From NCBI GenBank assembly GCA_038503075.1, contig JBCAML010000004.1:827149-891148 (forward strand): a DNA stretch of 64,000 nucleotides, written 5' to 3'. Positions within the stretch are counted from its first letter, which is position 1; every line of letters begins with the position of its first letter. This stretch comes from Gyromitra esculenta (taxonomy: Eukaryota; Ascomycota; Pezizomycetes; Pezizales; Discinaceae). The notes beneath the pieces were generated by a model that did no database searches, was not told the origin of the DNA, and saw only the letters and a program-made list of their open reading frames with translations. Of the stretch, positions 25,107 through 37,362 are shown piece after piece. Position numbers and translations under genes: made by a program.

Positions 25107-26750
25107 TTACTCCTTGCGGGTGTAGTGCCTGCGGAAGAGCTCATCCACTTTTGTCAAGTAATAAGCGTCCTTCGCAATAGTGTCGGCGGAGCCGGCAGGG
25201 GTGAAGCCGTTCTTTCCGTGGACAGCATGACGGAGGTTGCACATCTGTGAAGGGAAAGAGTTAATATTAAAACCAAGAACATAAGTTGGAGAGGTTAACT
25301 TACATCATCGTACACCTGAGGCTCAACAACTCTCCTCGCCTCGAGCCTTTCCAACAAATTGAGCTTCTCGGAGATCTCCTTTGTGCTGCCATTGATCCTG
25401 ATAGAAAATAGACTGGAAGCTAAACCACTCCCGTAAGAGAAGAGAGCGATTCTCTTTCCGAGAAGAGTCTCAGAATCAACATTGGCAAGAAGCGAGGCAA
25501 GCCCAGAGTAAACGCTTGCAGTGTACATGTTACCGCACATAGTGGGAGCAGTTAAAGAAGGCTTCACGCGCTCTTCAAACATCTTCTTGGAGAGACCCAT
25601 AAAAGTCTTCTCGATGTTACGGTCAGACAATGACTGCTCGTAGTCGAGTTCACGGAGATCTGCCGGAATGGTGCTGAACTGTTCGGCCTCAGGGGTGATC
25701 AAAAAGTCGTTGTAGAGCAGGCGGGCGTAAGACTTAGCGACAAGCTTGCATGTGGGAGCATGGAAGAGCATATAGTCGAATCGGTCAAGTCCCTCATAGG
25801 AGATGGCATGGCCATTGCCGTTTGACACGCCATTTGTGTCAGCTTTTGAGGCGGCAGCAAGGGTAGCTTCCCGTTTGCTATAGGCTTTGTAGCAAGCGTC
25901 GACGGCCTCGGTATAGCAGCGGATAGAGAAATGGCCATCCACTACCGGATATTCGCTGGTGAAGTCAGGCTTATAGAAATCATAGGCGTGGGTCATATAA
26001 CTTCCACGCTTGCCAGGTTCAAGGACAAGTGGAGCGTCGGGGCCAATGAGCATAGCAACACAACCAGCACCACCGGTGGGTCTGGCGGCGCCCTTCTTGT
26101 ACAGAGCAATGTCACCAGCAATGACTATTGCGTTACGGCCATCCCATGCAGAAGATTCAAGCCAATTTACGGCGTTGAAAAGGGCACTAGTACCACCATA
26201 ACAAGCATTGACGGTGTCGACACCTTCAATGTTGGTATTTCCAGAGGGAGCAAAGAGTTGCATCAAGACGCTTTTTACAGACTTGGATTTGTCGATGAGG
26301 GTCTCGGTTCCCACCTCGACACGACCGATAGTGGTAGGGTCAATCGAGTACTTCTCGAGGAGCGAGTGGAGGACGGTCAAAGCGATGGAGTAGATATCTG
26401 AGTTGTGAAGCTAATTGTGAGCCACCAATCCTGCAGAGAAGTATCTAGAAATACCAGAATGGAGGATAGCAGCATACCTTCTCGGTCGTCACAGAAGGAC
26501 ATTCTAGTCTGCCCGAGACCAATGGTGTATTTTCCGCTTGAAACACCATCGAATTTCTCTAAATCTGCTTGATCGACGCACTGTATTTCCATTGTCAGCC
26601 AGATGTCCTGTATTATGTTTACTCGCCCCTTTTTATCCCTCAAGACTCCTAGAGAGCATGGTTTCAACCGCGGAGAAGCAAACTGCTGACCTGACTAGGA
26701 AAATAGATTTCCATGGCCTTGATGCCAACATTTTGAGGACGGGTGTACAT
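25107..26750 (-). CDS. ERG13: Hydroxymethylglutaryl-CoA synthase
   Basis: Condenses acetyl-CoA with acetoacetyl-CoA to HMG-CoA, an early step of the mevalonate and ergosterol pathway, in the cytosol. Exons 26750-26691, 26580-26478, 26397-25304 and 25244-25107 (introns 110, 80 and 59 bp) give 464 residues, the normal length. The start [20 protein letters not shown] is typical. The catalytic Cys lies in [16 protein letters not shown], the GxGQ block in [17 protein letters not shown], and the C-terminal block [14 protein letters not shown] is intact. The protein ends FRRHYTRKE. The first intron has a GTCAGC donor, weaker than the others. No residue expected for activity appears to be missing. 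Confidence 0.97.
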
Positions 26751-28089
26751 TGTTGCTGGTATTTGGAAGTTGATTCTAGAAAATCGTGAAGTCGTAATCT
26801 AAAGTCTATACGCCAGTGAAGGAAGAGGCGAGAAAGGCAATTGATGAAGAGGAGAGATAGGTAAGACGGAAAAAGGAGCTTGAGTAAAGTATGAATAAAA
26901 GAGGAAGAGGGGAAGAAGCAGAAGACAGGAGACGAGGGGGGTTCGTGCAGATAAAGTAGCTCTCTCAACAATTGGTAAGGGGGATCTAGGAAGCAGGCGA
27001 GAAAGGCTAAAGGGTCTAAGCGGATGGGCGTTTTTTGTTGTTGTCGAGGACCCAAGAAAACCCGTGTGGTGACCAACCCCGTTCAGGAACAGCACAACAG
27101 TAACGGCAGGTGCAGGCAGCTTAGCCTTATTCACATCCCACCACCGCACACTGTTACATACTCTCTTCCTCTTCCTCTTGCCCCCCCCCCAACCTGTGAA
27201 ATTTACTTTACGACAGCTGTCTAAAGGCTTTGTGTGATACGTATCGCTGTGACGCCCCAATTCCAAGCCTAGCTCTAAACTCCATAGCCTGCTAGCATAT
27301 CATTTGCTTTCATAGTCTTCGCCGGCTGGCTAGAGCTATGTCCTTTCGTATCTACTGTGCATTACGAACACATTGCTTCCGCGATCCCGACAGATTCTGA
27401 GACTCGCGTCATGGGTTAGGGTTCGTATCATCTGCAGCCCGCCTCTGGCTAAGGAACAGGGGTTCGTCTTAGTGCTCATTCGCAAACATCGCGCATCGTA
27501 CGAGCACAGGGACGGGCCCCTATGAGACCTTATCTCGTGCTTCGAACTTGGCAATCTTAAAATTTCGTGTCTCTTAAACCTCGTTGACCAACCTCCCAAC
27601 AAACAAAACAAAAAAAATGCCTCGTACGATGAGGCGGAGGGAGTGGATATGTAGGTAAGGTGATGGAGGGATCTTTGTGTAAGCAAGCTCATTTCAGCAA
27701 TCTCGAGGCCCCTTAAAAAAAAACACAGGCTGCGGAAGACCAGTCCGACTTTGTGTTGCCGTACTCCCCCCTATTCTACTCTGCTGATTGATGAAAGAGC
27801 GTCTTTAATCGTGCGCAGTGGTACTGACAGCATTGAGGATCCACATTAGATTATCGAGGTAAGAGCAAAACGTGATGGAGACATTCCCGTTTGGGAATCA
27901 TTGGTCGAGTTTTGAACCTCCGGATCCCTGTATTGTTGCGGCTCTCGTATGAATCTTAGAATTGAAAAATGGACTGGCTAGGGCATCCGGAGCACAAAAA
28001 AAGTAAACAAACACACGATTGCTTTTTTTTCGCTCTTGATCGGTATTTCTGACCTTAACAGTGGTCACTTCGTGACCAGAATAAATGTA

Positions 28090-28265
28090 CCGTAGTATTT
28101 GGTGAAATTCATTCCGACGCTAGTAGGTAAGACATGCATAGGACATGTTAACTTTCCATGATTTTCCGCCGAAAGCCCCCAGAGGCATCATAAACGTAGA
28201 GTATTAACAGATTCTATGCATGCCTTACCTACTAGCACCAGAACGAATTTCACCAAATACTACGG
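28090..28265. mobile_element. MITE-like element, TA-flanked, 52-bp inverted termini
   Basis: Terminal arms 28090-28141 and 28214-28265 are reverse complements over 52 bp (CCGTAGTATTTGGTGAAATTC outermost, of which the first 20 bases are CCGTAGTATTTGGTGAAATT). They have five differences, all transitions. TA flanks both ends (28088-28089, 28266-28267), as expected of a Tc1/mariner-type target duplication. No coding capacity. Confidence 0.75.
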
Positions 28266-28312
28266 TATAGGTATGTAGCACTCTATATAACACAGACAAG
28301 GTGTTCAAACTA

Positions 28313-28573
28313 CTCGTAGTCTCATAGTGTTACCGGAATACGGTCGAGGGGCCGCCACTGTCTCACAAACTTGGAGTTCAAAGAGTGTTTATTAACTAAA
28401 TGCCAGAAAAAATAGAGGAGAGGGAGAGGGACAGCGTAGCATAGATCCAATGCTATTACTGCTGTTAGTTTTTAGTATCGCTATAGAAGATTTTCTGAGT
28501 CTTTCGGCTGGTCACAACCTGCGTCAAAGGCTGTCCCCAGTACCCGATTCCGATCACACGATGAGACTACGAG
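28313..28573. mobile_element. Second TA-flanked inverted-repeat element
   Basis: CTCGTAGTCTCAT at 28313-28325 recurs as its reverse complement at 28561-28573. Similarity continues for about 24 bp with three differences. TA lies on both sides (28311-28312 and 28574-28575). The element is 261 bp, non-coding, and 45 bp from the preceding element's TA. Confidence 0.6.
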
Positions 28574-29008
28574 TACGTTGCTGGGTTCCTGTGCATAAAT
28601 GAAGACACATATGATACACATGCGCACTGCAAGGCCAACGAACACCCGCTGCTAACGCCACGGAGTTTTCTGGGTTGGGATTCTGTAGTATTGTTCTCGA
28701 AGCTCATTGACCGTACTTCCGGAGCTCGGGTTTGGCGGTTAGGATGTGAATGTTTACGGTGAGAAACTTTTCATCTGATACGAACCTATAGATTTGCTTG
28801 GTTACAGATGGGGCTTGAGATGGATGTTGCTGTCTTGTTGATGGCCTTTGGAACATTGATTTTTTATATACCGTCATAAAGAACCTAATTCTCTAGATAC
28901 ACTTATTTCTCTTCAAATTCCACGCCCAGCGCTTAGGAGAAATTTTTTGAGAATGGCCCCGCGGGTGGCGTTTCCCCCCTGCCATTATGGTATCGCGAAA
29001 TAGAGAGC

Positions 29009-30367
29009 TTAATTCAACCTCTGCAGGATCTTAATGAGGTCTCCCAATACGCCCATGGCCGTGACCTCGGCACCAGCACTGTAGTAATTAAATACTCCAC
29101 ATTAGTTATGCTGCCAATTACATAGAGTGATCCAAATTCGCATTATTTCAATTACAAAATTGCGGGGCGATAACTTACCCTGCGCCCTGCACAATCAAGG
29201 CTCTCTCGCCGTATCTTTTGGTGTAAAAGCTGATGATATTGTCACTCCCCTTCAACCCCGCAACTGCACTTCCCTTATCAAACCTACCCCAAATGCACAT
29301 TAGTTCTTCTGCACTGCGCAAAACCCGCCTCAATTCCATGTAGAAGTCTAAGACAGAAACCTACGTTCTCAATCCTACGCTCACTTCTTTCGTTTCCACA
29401 TTCAAAGCCCCAACAAACCTCGTCACTCCTCCCTCCTTCTCTGCGTCCTCTTTAACCTTGCTCATATCAGCATCAAACCCTTCCAATCCACTCAAAAACT
29501 CCTCTGCCGTCGCCGCAGCCTCAAGCGACTTCGGCACCAAGCTCTGAATTGGAAAACTTGTCGCACTCTCCACCCGCAGTCCAGACAATCTCGCTAGAAT
29601 CGTCAACTTCCTCGCCACATCCAGCCCATTCAGATCATCCCTAGGATCAGGCTCAGTGTACCCCAAATCCCTTGCCTCCTTCACGCATTCCGCGAACCCT
29701 TTCCCGCCGTTGTCGCCAGACAATGGCGCAAATGAGTTGAACAGGAAACTCATTGTCCCCGAGAACACTCCCTCAATGCGCTTAATCTCGTCCCCGGTCT
29801 CTATCAACTCCTTGAGCGTGCTCAGAACCGGGAGTCCAGCGCCAACAGTGGCTTCGTGGAAGACATAGCCTGCGTTGGGATTCCCGTTGTTGGCACTTGC
29901 GGCGTAGATCTTGTCCCAAAGGTCGATTGTGTCGGAGAAGCCTTTCTTATTGGGTGTTACGATCGAGATGCCCTTGGAGAGGAAGAGGGGGTAAGAGGTT
30001 GCGAGGGTGGATGAAGAGGTGTTGTCGACGAGGATAACGGAGCCGGGCGCAGATGCGAGGAATTCGAGAGTTTCATCAGGGAATGATAGGGGGGTAACGG
30101 TAGGGAGTTTGGAGTAGGCAGCGGGGTTGAGGTCGAGTGAGGTGTAGTCACGGGAAATGACAGCTTGGGTGGTTCGTTGGATTAATATGGTGCTAATGGA
30201 ACGTGGCGAGGTTTTGGCGTAGTTGGCAAGTTGGGAGATGAAGGCTTTGCCGACTCCACCAGCTCCTAGAGGAGGGTTAGTTTTAGATCTGCAATTGGAA
30301 TTGGAATTGGAGGTTTGGAGAGGAAGAGTGTTTCTGCACCGATTATCGCGACGTAGACTTTGGACAT
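29009..30367 (-). CDS. HOM6: Homoserine dehydrogenase
   Basis: NAD(P)-dependent reduction of aspartate semialdehyde to homoserine, in threonine and methionine synthesis. Exons 30367-30340, 30265-29365, 29283-29179 and 29078-29009 (introns 74, 81 and 100 bp) give 367 residues. The 28-nt first exon joins by G|GA to restore the Rossmann motif VAIIGAGGVGKAF. The homoserine dehydrogenase core follows: TPNKKGFS, FHEATVGAGLPVLSTLKELI, EGVFSGTMSFLFN, and YTEPDPRDDLNGLDVARKL with its catalytic Asp and Lys region. The C-terminus reads RALIVQGAGAGAEVTAMGVL. The first intron starts GTGCAG but has a good CTAAC branch site. Confidence 0.96.
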
Positions 30368-30789
30368 TTTGAGTTCGGGTGATATTCAATTGCTGTTCAG
30401 GATATGCTGTCCTGGTGTCGAGGAGGCGCGTAGGTGGGGCAATTGCGGGGAGAGTTTAAGTTTCAGAGTCTCGAGGGACAGGGTTGGGGAAGTGTGCAAC
30501 TGCGTGGACCTACTCCAAAGCACGCCATCTTTGTCTAACGCGAAATAGAATTACAGGAAGGGAAACGCAAGTTTACTCTATCAAATGCTTCATTACAAGT
30601 TGCGAATTGTCATTGTATCGCAGTTTCGATGGGGGTTTTCATGTTTTGTGGAGTGTGGCTTTGGGTGGCTAATGTGCGAGTGATGCTTAATGATTGCGAG
30701 TGCTGACCTGGTAGTGGAAATTTCTACATATGATTTCTTGGAAGTTTTGGAAAGAAGCATAATTTGGATTCTAAGTTAAATTACATGTA

Positions 30790-31158
30790 CATAGGGTGCA
30801 CAAAAGTGATGCACATCACAACCAAGGGCCACGCTTCTCCACAACACATATTTCTAAGAGCTGTTAGGTTTCAGGGAGGTCAATTAGATGGTGTGGGTTT
30901 CATTTCTGGCAGGGAAGTAATTAAAAGTAGTGTATTTTGTACACAAATCCACAAAATTTGATAGTGACTTTGTTTTCAGCACAACCTCTGCACTAATAGG
31001 GAGCTTTTTGCAACATTAACAAGGGATATCCCCTCACTGAGCATAGAATATATAAATTCCGGTCAAAATCCGTGGTTCTCTTGGGGATTGTGTTGTGGGA
31101 AATTGTAGCGATGTGCTCGCTACGAAGTCAAATGTGCATCACTTTCGTGCACCCTATG
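30790..31158. mobile_element. TA-flanked inverted-repeat element 1 of a back-to-back pair
   Basis: The left terminus CATAGGGTGCACAAAAGTGA and the right terminus (reverse complement CATAGGGTGCACGAAAGTGA) match over 27 bp with one A/G difference. TA occurs at 30788-30789 and 31159-31160. The element is 369 bp with no coding capacity. Confidence 0.75.
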
Positions 31159-31160
31159 TA

Positions 31161-31414
31161 CAGTTGCGTCCAAAAAGTCCCTGCGGATTTTGAAGTACCA
31201 CAATACAACTAGGTGATGACAAACCTTCTTTAAAAATAAAGTAGAATTTTGTTCTACTCTTATTACTACTTAAATAAATCGTATATGTAGTCAACTGTCC
31301 TATAATTTTTCTTTCCATCGAATATCAGATATTTTGGTTGATTTCTGCCCATTAATCTCGAGCCCGCTGTGTCGTGGTACTTCAAAAACCGCAGGGTCTT
31401 GTTGGACGCAACTG
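31161..31414. mobile_element. TA-flanked inverted-repeat element 2 of a back-to-back pair
   Basis: Termini CAGTTGCGTCC ... GGACGCAACTG. The arms match over about 45 bp with five differences, including transversions. Flanking TA lies at 31159-31160 (shared with element 1) and 31415-31416. Length 254 bp, non-coding. Confidence 0.78.
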
Positions 31415-32037
31415 TAGATACTGCCAGATGACATTCCTTCCGCTTACAGCCCTGTTGAGTTAGAATAACCCCGCGTACCTGAGGTTGGGGAAGTCTGTGC
31501 GACGTGGGAGTTGCTAGCTTGACCTCACAAAGTCAACATCTCCGAACTCTACTGGGGTCCAGTTGAACGAGTTTTACACCTAGCCGCCATAGTTTTCCAT
31601 TTCTCATCAATATCACTCACTACATTCTTCACAACCCGAGCTTCCCGTTTCTCTCTTCAGTGGACATAGTGGCCGAGTACAGGCCCCTCGACACACGCGT
31701 CAGCGGCTTGTCATACCCTGGATCTCCTGCCAGGATAACCGGCATACACACCACATGTACCTAAGCACAGCCACGGCCTCCAACGTCTGTGACCTCTGAC
31801 CACGTCCGTTCATCGCCTGCTCCATAAATCCTTAAAAGTTACCCCATCTTCGGGAGGTACGCCGCGACGGACGGACGCGTGTAGTAGCAGTGGCTTATCA
31901 GCTGGTGAGACGGACGGACGGACGAACACAACAGCACTGTTCCTGCTAGGTGGCTTTTTTTGTGGAATCCGTACCTTGCAGTCAGATAGGCTTCATCTCA
32001 CCCAGAGAAATAGTAATCCTTTCATCCACAAAATACC

Positions 32038-32485
32038 ATGGACGTTCTGTCAAACATCAGACCATTCTTTGGGTCCTGGAGCACGATCGAGACCTGGGCT
32101 GTTCGATTCTTCGTATAACACTCCTTTCTTCTTCTTATCTACCAACACTACGGATCACTACTTCTTCTCGACTAAATTGCTGACGACGTCTTTCTAACAT
32201 TAGATCTTCCTCGGCGCACTCACGCTCTTCCCTTGGATCTTGCTAGTCCTATTCGATGCTGGTTTGTATATCTGGCGGTATCTTATTATCGCCCCCATCG
32301 TGAGGCTCCTATATCCGAATACATATCCACTTGAGGCACCCATGATGTTCGAGAACGAAGACGAGGTTAGTACTGGTACGACTATCAGAATGGGGCGGAG
32401 GGCAACGCCGAAGCTAGGGGTTGCAGCTGCAGTGAAGGAATTGCCGGATGGGTTAGATAAAGCTTTGAAAAAGAAGGATATATGA
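32038..32485 (+). CDS. Small fungal membrane protein of unknown function
   Basis: Exons 32038-32112 and 32204-32485 (intron 91 bp, GTATAA...CTAACATTAG) give 118 residues. The ATG (context ATACCATGG) starts MDVLSNIRPFFGSWSTIETW. One strong hydrophobic segment spans roughly residues 26-48 (IFLGALTLFPWILLVLFDAG), followed by an amphipathic IWRYLI region and a soluble tail with acidic (ENEDE) then basic (KALKKKD) parts. The spliced frame and composition look genuinely coding, but I recognise no family. It could be an organelle or ER membrane protein; no function is claimed. Confidence 0.7.
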
Positions 32486-35400
32486 AGGGGATATAGTTAT
32501 GATAATAAGGGTGGGGGTCTGTGACGTGATGAGGTGACGGGGCCCCTGGTATGAACTATGTTTAAGGGGATCGAATGTATGTGTTTGATACCATTCTGCG
32601 CTGTTTGGTTTGATATTTATGTACTTACTGACTATTTGTCCTGAGTTAGCGGGGTTGAGGGTGACTTCTTATGAATTATTAATCGTTGAAGTACTGTCCT
32701 GTTCCTGCTCTTGGCTTCGGCATATGTATAAACCTATGTTGGGGTTCTGGGAATCAAGAGAGATTATTTCTCATTAGCTGGGTTGAAGTTGGGTAAGTCA
32801 CACATACGGTACCGGAAACCTGGGAGTTCATCGAATCTAGATGTATCGCTTATTCCGGCCTGTTTTGGTGTTTATTAGTAATAACCGGAGGATATACGGG
32901 GCCTCAATGGGATTGGACCTCCGAGTGGGACGATATATCTATAAAATACTTGACTGTGCAAGTTTGATGTGTGACGTGATACTAAAGGGTATTTAGCAGT
33001 GGATGAAGTTGGTGTAAGTGCTAAACAGCTGCCCAACACAAAAAGCTTAGAGAATGCAAGTATTTTTGGGATGTGGGATGCTTCTTCGTGCTTGGATAGG
33101 GCACCATTAATAAAGGGTCTATCCTATGACAATTTGAGGATCGCTCATCATTACTATGGTTTCTGGGGATTGGAGTTTGGAGACCGAAACCTATTCCTTT
33201 CTTACATTCGGTTGTTATCCTGTGTAGTGCATCGTCTATTAACATGGTGTCTTAGGGTTTTGTAAGTTCATACTCTTCACTGGCCTTCGAAATAGATAGT
33301 CCTTTTCTTATCTTGAAAGGGGCTTGCCAATAAGGATTGTGAATAGCCTACCGATAGCCATTTAGTTCTGGGTAATAACAAACGGAAAGACTGGCAATTA
33401 CATGTATTTCCTAAGGTTCAACATGGGTGAAACTCGCCTTCAATATTATCATTAGCCTTTAATCGGTACTCAAGTTTGGAATAGCCATCAAAAATATATA
33501 GACGCTATAGTTTCGTCATCGCCGGTAGAACTTCTGGAGCTTTATTATAATCACAAAGAGGCTTTCCTGCCTGTCGAACGCATATCGCACAAAGAACTGA
33601 GATTGCAGTCGATGATAATTTTGCGGTACGCAAGCAGGTTCCTTAGATTTGGTGTGGATAAAGTTGGGGTATCAAATAGGATTGTGGGCGGAGGTCTTGG
33701 AAAATTCTATTGGGTGGGCTTAACTTGCAATTGGATGATGCCTCGACAATGCTTGCCGCGGTCCCTTTGCCACTAGCTGGACCGGCGATCACATTGAATT
33801 TCGTCTACACGCTACGAGGAGCCTGGTTTTGCTGCCGCATTTGCTCGCACACCCCACCACGGAAGTAACTCTTCTCACTTAACTCCACCTTTTCCGCCAG
33901 CAAACGATGCTTCGCAGTACATATGATACATCGTATAATTTAACATGATTCAAAATTTACTTCATATCTGTCTAAGGGCTTTTCATTAGCCTCCCGTTAG
34001 GAATATTAACAAGCTTAACTCAGATTCCCGCGTCTTTTGCAACACACCCTCCGCTATATATTCAAAATTTACCAACCCAAGACCCAAAGTGTGCAGCTAA
34101 AACCATCTGGCTGCGCTTAATGAGTTTATTTCAAGGCTGTTAGAAAACTGGCTTCTTGCCATTTACTAAAGATGGTGGTTACAGATGAAGTTTGAATGTT
34201 TAAACCAGAGTCAACCCCTCCTTGCAAATGTTATCAAATGTCAGAACGTTTTGGATTCTCCTGATGGTGTTCTTACGGGTAGTGGAATCAATTTCCCCCC
34301 TTCTTTTTCTTTATTATAGGAATCATGAGTTCTGTCAAATTGAAACTGACATTTTGCAGATTATTACCGGAGTAATTTAAATGTCTTATCCGCTGCTGGA
34401 CTATAAACCGAAGCGGGCGTGCTGTCAAATATGGTAGAGCAAATCAGCAGACTATCAGTGAAACAGACAAGTTGGGTTAAGCATTGATGTCAAATGAGCA
34501 TTAACATAGTGAATAGATTCAGTGTCTGCTGGAGAACAGGCCGTCTAGGGATTTGTATAGCCCTGATAGATAATTACATGTAACTTATCTGTTACTGCCC
34601 TATGAAAAGATGGTATCTGTCAAACATTTCAGCGCTTTGATGCATGAGGTGATTCTTTAAAATTTGAGTGGTTAGGGTTCACAGTTTAATCCAAGACTAA
34701 CATAAACCTCTCTGTGCGGGTGTAATAGATAATTCTCCTTTACTGGCATCGATCTTATGGGTTTTGGAATTAAATTTTTGAGTTACGCTATCCAAGGTAA
34801 CCGTTATGCTTAAGCTTGATATTCAACCGGGGAAGCCACTTTCACTATCCTATCGAAAAGAATCGAACTTCCATCATTCAACCGCTGAAACTGTTTTCGA
34901 GACCAGATAGGATATTTACCTCTAGAATACATTCGGATGATTATAATACTATCGTGTGGTCTAATTAGGTATGAAGCTGATAAAATTCTTAGATTTGTCA
35001 TTTGTGGCAGTTTGTGGCAGGGAAAAGGCCTTCTGGATAGGGTATTCAAACCAAATCGAGCATTTTCATATGCTCTTGCCACTTGATTATAACATTTGAG
35101 TGTGTTCACTCGATCATCATTTTCCCTTTCTATATATTACTAATAACTCTTAGATGGCCAAGGCTGACGAGCTTGTTCTTTTATATTGTGAGTTGATTTT
35201 CCCTCTATGATTGTATGCACCGTTCGGCACCATATATAAGTGGATGAAGTTCTATTAAACCTTGAAGTCTACCGACAGGATAAATCTGTTCTTATGGTTT
35301 GCGTTTCGCCTGGTATCACCGCAGGTGCGAGGGATGGCAGAAGTACTGATTTAGAACTTAGTATTTGATATCATCGGCTCGAGATAATTAGGTCGAGTTA

Positions 35401-37362
35401 TTATTGGACTTAGCACTCTAATCAGAGGTGCAGATAACTTGATTCGTTGAATTGGATTAAAAATGATTTCAAAATTGATCGTGAGACTGGAGATTGCAGG
35501 TAAGCCTCTTCATATATCCTAACAAAATCTCGCAAACCTAGTTTGCTGGTGATCATGAGTTGGGTCTCCTGCGTTATGTGGGTCAGCCACGAATTGTCTC
35601 TCGGAGGCTAACTTTGGCCCGTATATTAATGAAGACTGGTATTAAAAGGTGGGAACGCGCGAATACAGGCCGGAAAACATATTTACTTGAAGCCTCCGGA
35701 ATCGAGATAGAGCTGGATGTGTGCCATTTCAATGGCGTATAACCAATTGGTGGCTGGGGGTTTGGTCTTATTGATCCCTTTGAGTTCTCAAGATGCTGAG
35801 GATGCATATTGAGACCTTCCAATGGTTGTATAAGTGATCTAACTTTTAGGTGTAGGTCGAAAAAGTTGATAAGGGACCGATCGAACTGGGGCCTTTACTA
35901 TCGTCGCCGATCTTCCAGAAATATTTAAAGAGTATAAATAATTTTGAACTTAATTGGAGGCCACATGAGGTAGGTTAAAGTGGCTCAACGTGTTGCTCTT
36001 AGAAATCTGTCGTTTTTTATCTAGTTCTTCAAGAGAGAACCTTACTTACTCCGCGGCCTGCAGATCCACCGAGCGTTTCTTAACTCCCTTTTCTTCTTCC
36101 CCGCGGCTGTTTGATGTGCACAAAACTACACTACCTTTCTAATTCTTGACATGGAAATTTAGTGCTCACGTTCTCCGCCGATAAGATTCTACTTTCCACC
36201 GATGCGGTTTTTATTCAGTTTATACACAGTTAGATGAGGAGGTAGTGGACATTTCGGAACTAGATGTAGAGATGGCTAGAAAATATAAATACGCGGGCAA
36301 GCACTTAACGGCTTGCCTCTATTTAATTTATTTAAATGTTGGTGGTTCTGTTGAGTAGGCTGAACTTATGATAAGCAAACAGATTTATTGACGAAGTCTC
36401 TTCAGGTTTTGCATAGTAACTAGTGGTGGAAGTCTAATTCATTGACGGGCTGATTGCATAACAGTAAGTACCATCATTACCCTTCTTGATTTCATGCGGT
36501 AGCATGTGTCTTCTGAAAGTGTCTATCTGGAAATCTTGTTGTTTTCGCTCCTAGTCCTCCGCTACAAGAGAATATACTGACGGGTTACGTTTGAAGATTG
36601 TTTATTATTGCCCGGCTGTGGAGTAACGTTAGGGCTACGAATTGCGAATATTATATATTTCGGAAGCTAATATTTGCATGTCTTTGTGGAAGCTAGAGGA
36701 CAGCTGGAACAGGCGGCGAATTCACAGGATCGCTGGAAAGAACCTCGAAGGATTTGTATTCAAAACAGTAATAGAGTTTTATAATTTCCTCCTCATCTTG
36801 GACTTTGCAGCTAACGAGTTAGGATTTATAAACAGAAGGAATAGAAACGCGCTCTCAGATATTTAATTTTTTTAATATCGGTTTCGAGATTTCACCTACT
36901 TTGCATCGAAGGATGTATCATTTAAATATTTCCCGGAATGACCGAAAGTATTAATCAAGACTTAATTTCAATCGTTTACTGAACTTATATTTGAAAACGG
37001 AATAGCTGAAGATTAGTGGACGAACCGGCCAGGCTGTGTACGCCTATTTCATCTTCATCCGATGTCTAGGGGGTTCTACAAGATAGTATTATACAGCCGT
37101 TCCAGCATAAAAGAGGAGAAAAAAAGTTTAGAGGTCTTATCTCCTCTCTTCCTCTAGAGAAAATTCCACTACCTTTGATAATCCACTGCAAAGAATATTA
37201 CTTATTCACGCCACAAACCCATTAAGTCCCTAAAGCTCCTGCTTACCCGCCATATACACCAAGAGAATTTTATGCTAAGCTCATTAACTTAACAGGAGAC
37301 GACATAAATTCAAAAAACCCTCGATAACAAGTTGTTGGAAAGCGGCTTCATAATATTTTAAG
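32486..37362. other. Large gene-poor region with a possible P-loop relic
   Basis: Nearly 4.9 kb without a supported intact gene. The stretch appears AT-rich and decayed. The only protein-like trace is a Walker-A-like motif on the minus strand near 33760-33783, listed separately. Confidence 0.5.
33660..33850 (-). pseudogene. Possible relic of a P-loop (nucleotide kinase-like) gene
   Basis: The reverse strand reads FNVIAGPASGKGTAASIVEA. GPASGKGT (33783-33760) resembles the GxxxxGKGT loop of adenylate or UMP/CMP kinases. A TAG lies seven codons upstream of the motif, and no further kinase motif can be followed downstream. It may be a decayed fragment or a chance match. Confidence 0.25.

Larger units (their letters stand above)
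26751..29008. other. ERG13 promoter side and gene-free region with two inverted-repeat elements
   Basis: The first 500 bp upstream of ERG13 are purine-rich on the plus strand and include a 10-C run at 27181-27190. Beyond that no gene is supported. Two TA-flanked inverted-repeat elements occupy 28090-28265 and 28313-28573. The final 200 bp are the 3' flank of HOM6. Confidence 0.55.
30368..32037. other. HOM6 promoter side, two mobile elements, promoter of the small membrane protein gene
   Basis: Two elements abut at 30790-31414. The remaining sequence (about 31450-32037) contains GACGGACGGACG tandem tracts near 31867-31925 and is probably the promoter and leader of the downstream small gene. 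No other coding sequence is supported. Confidence 0.5.
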
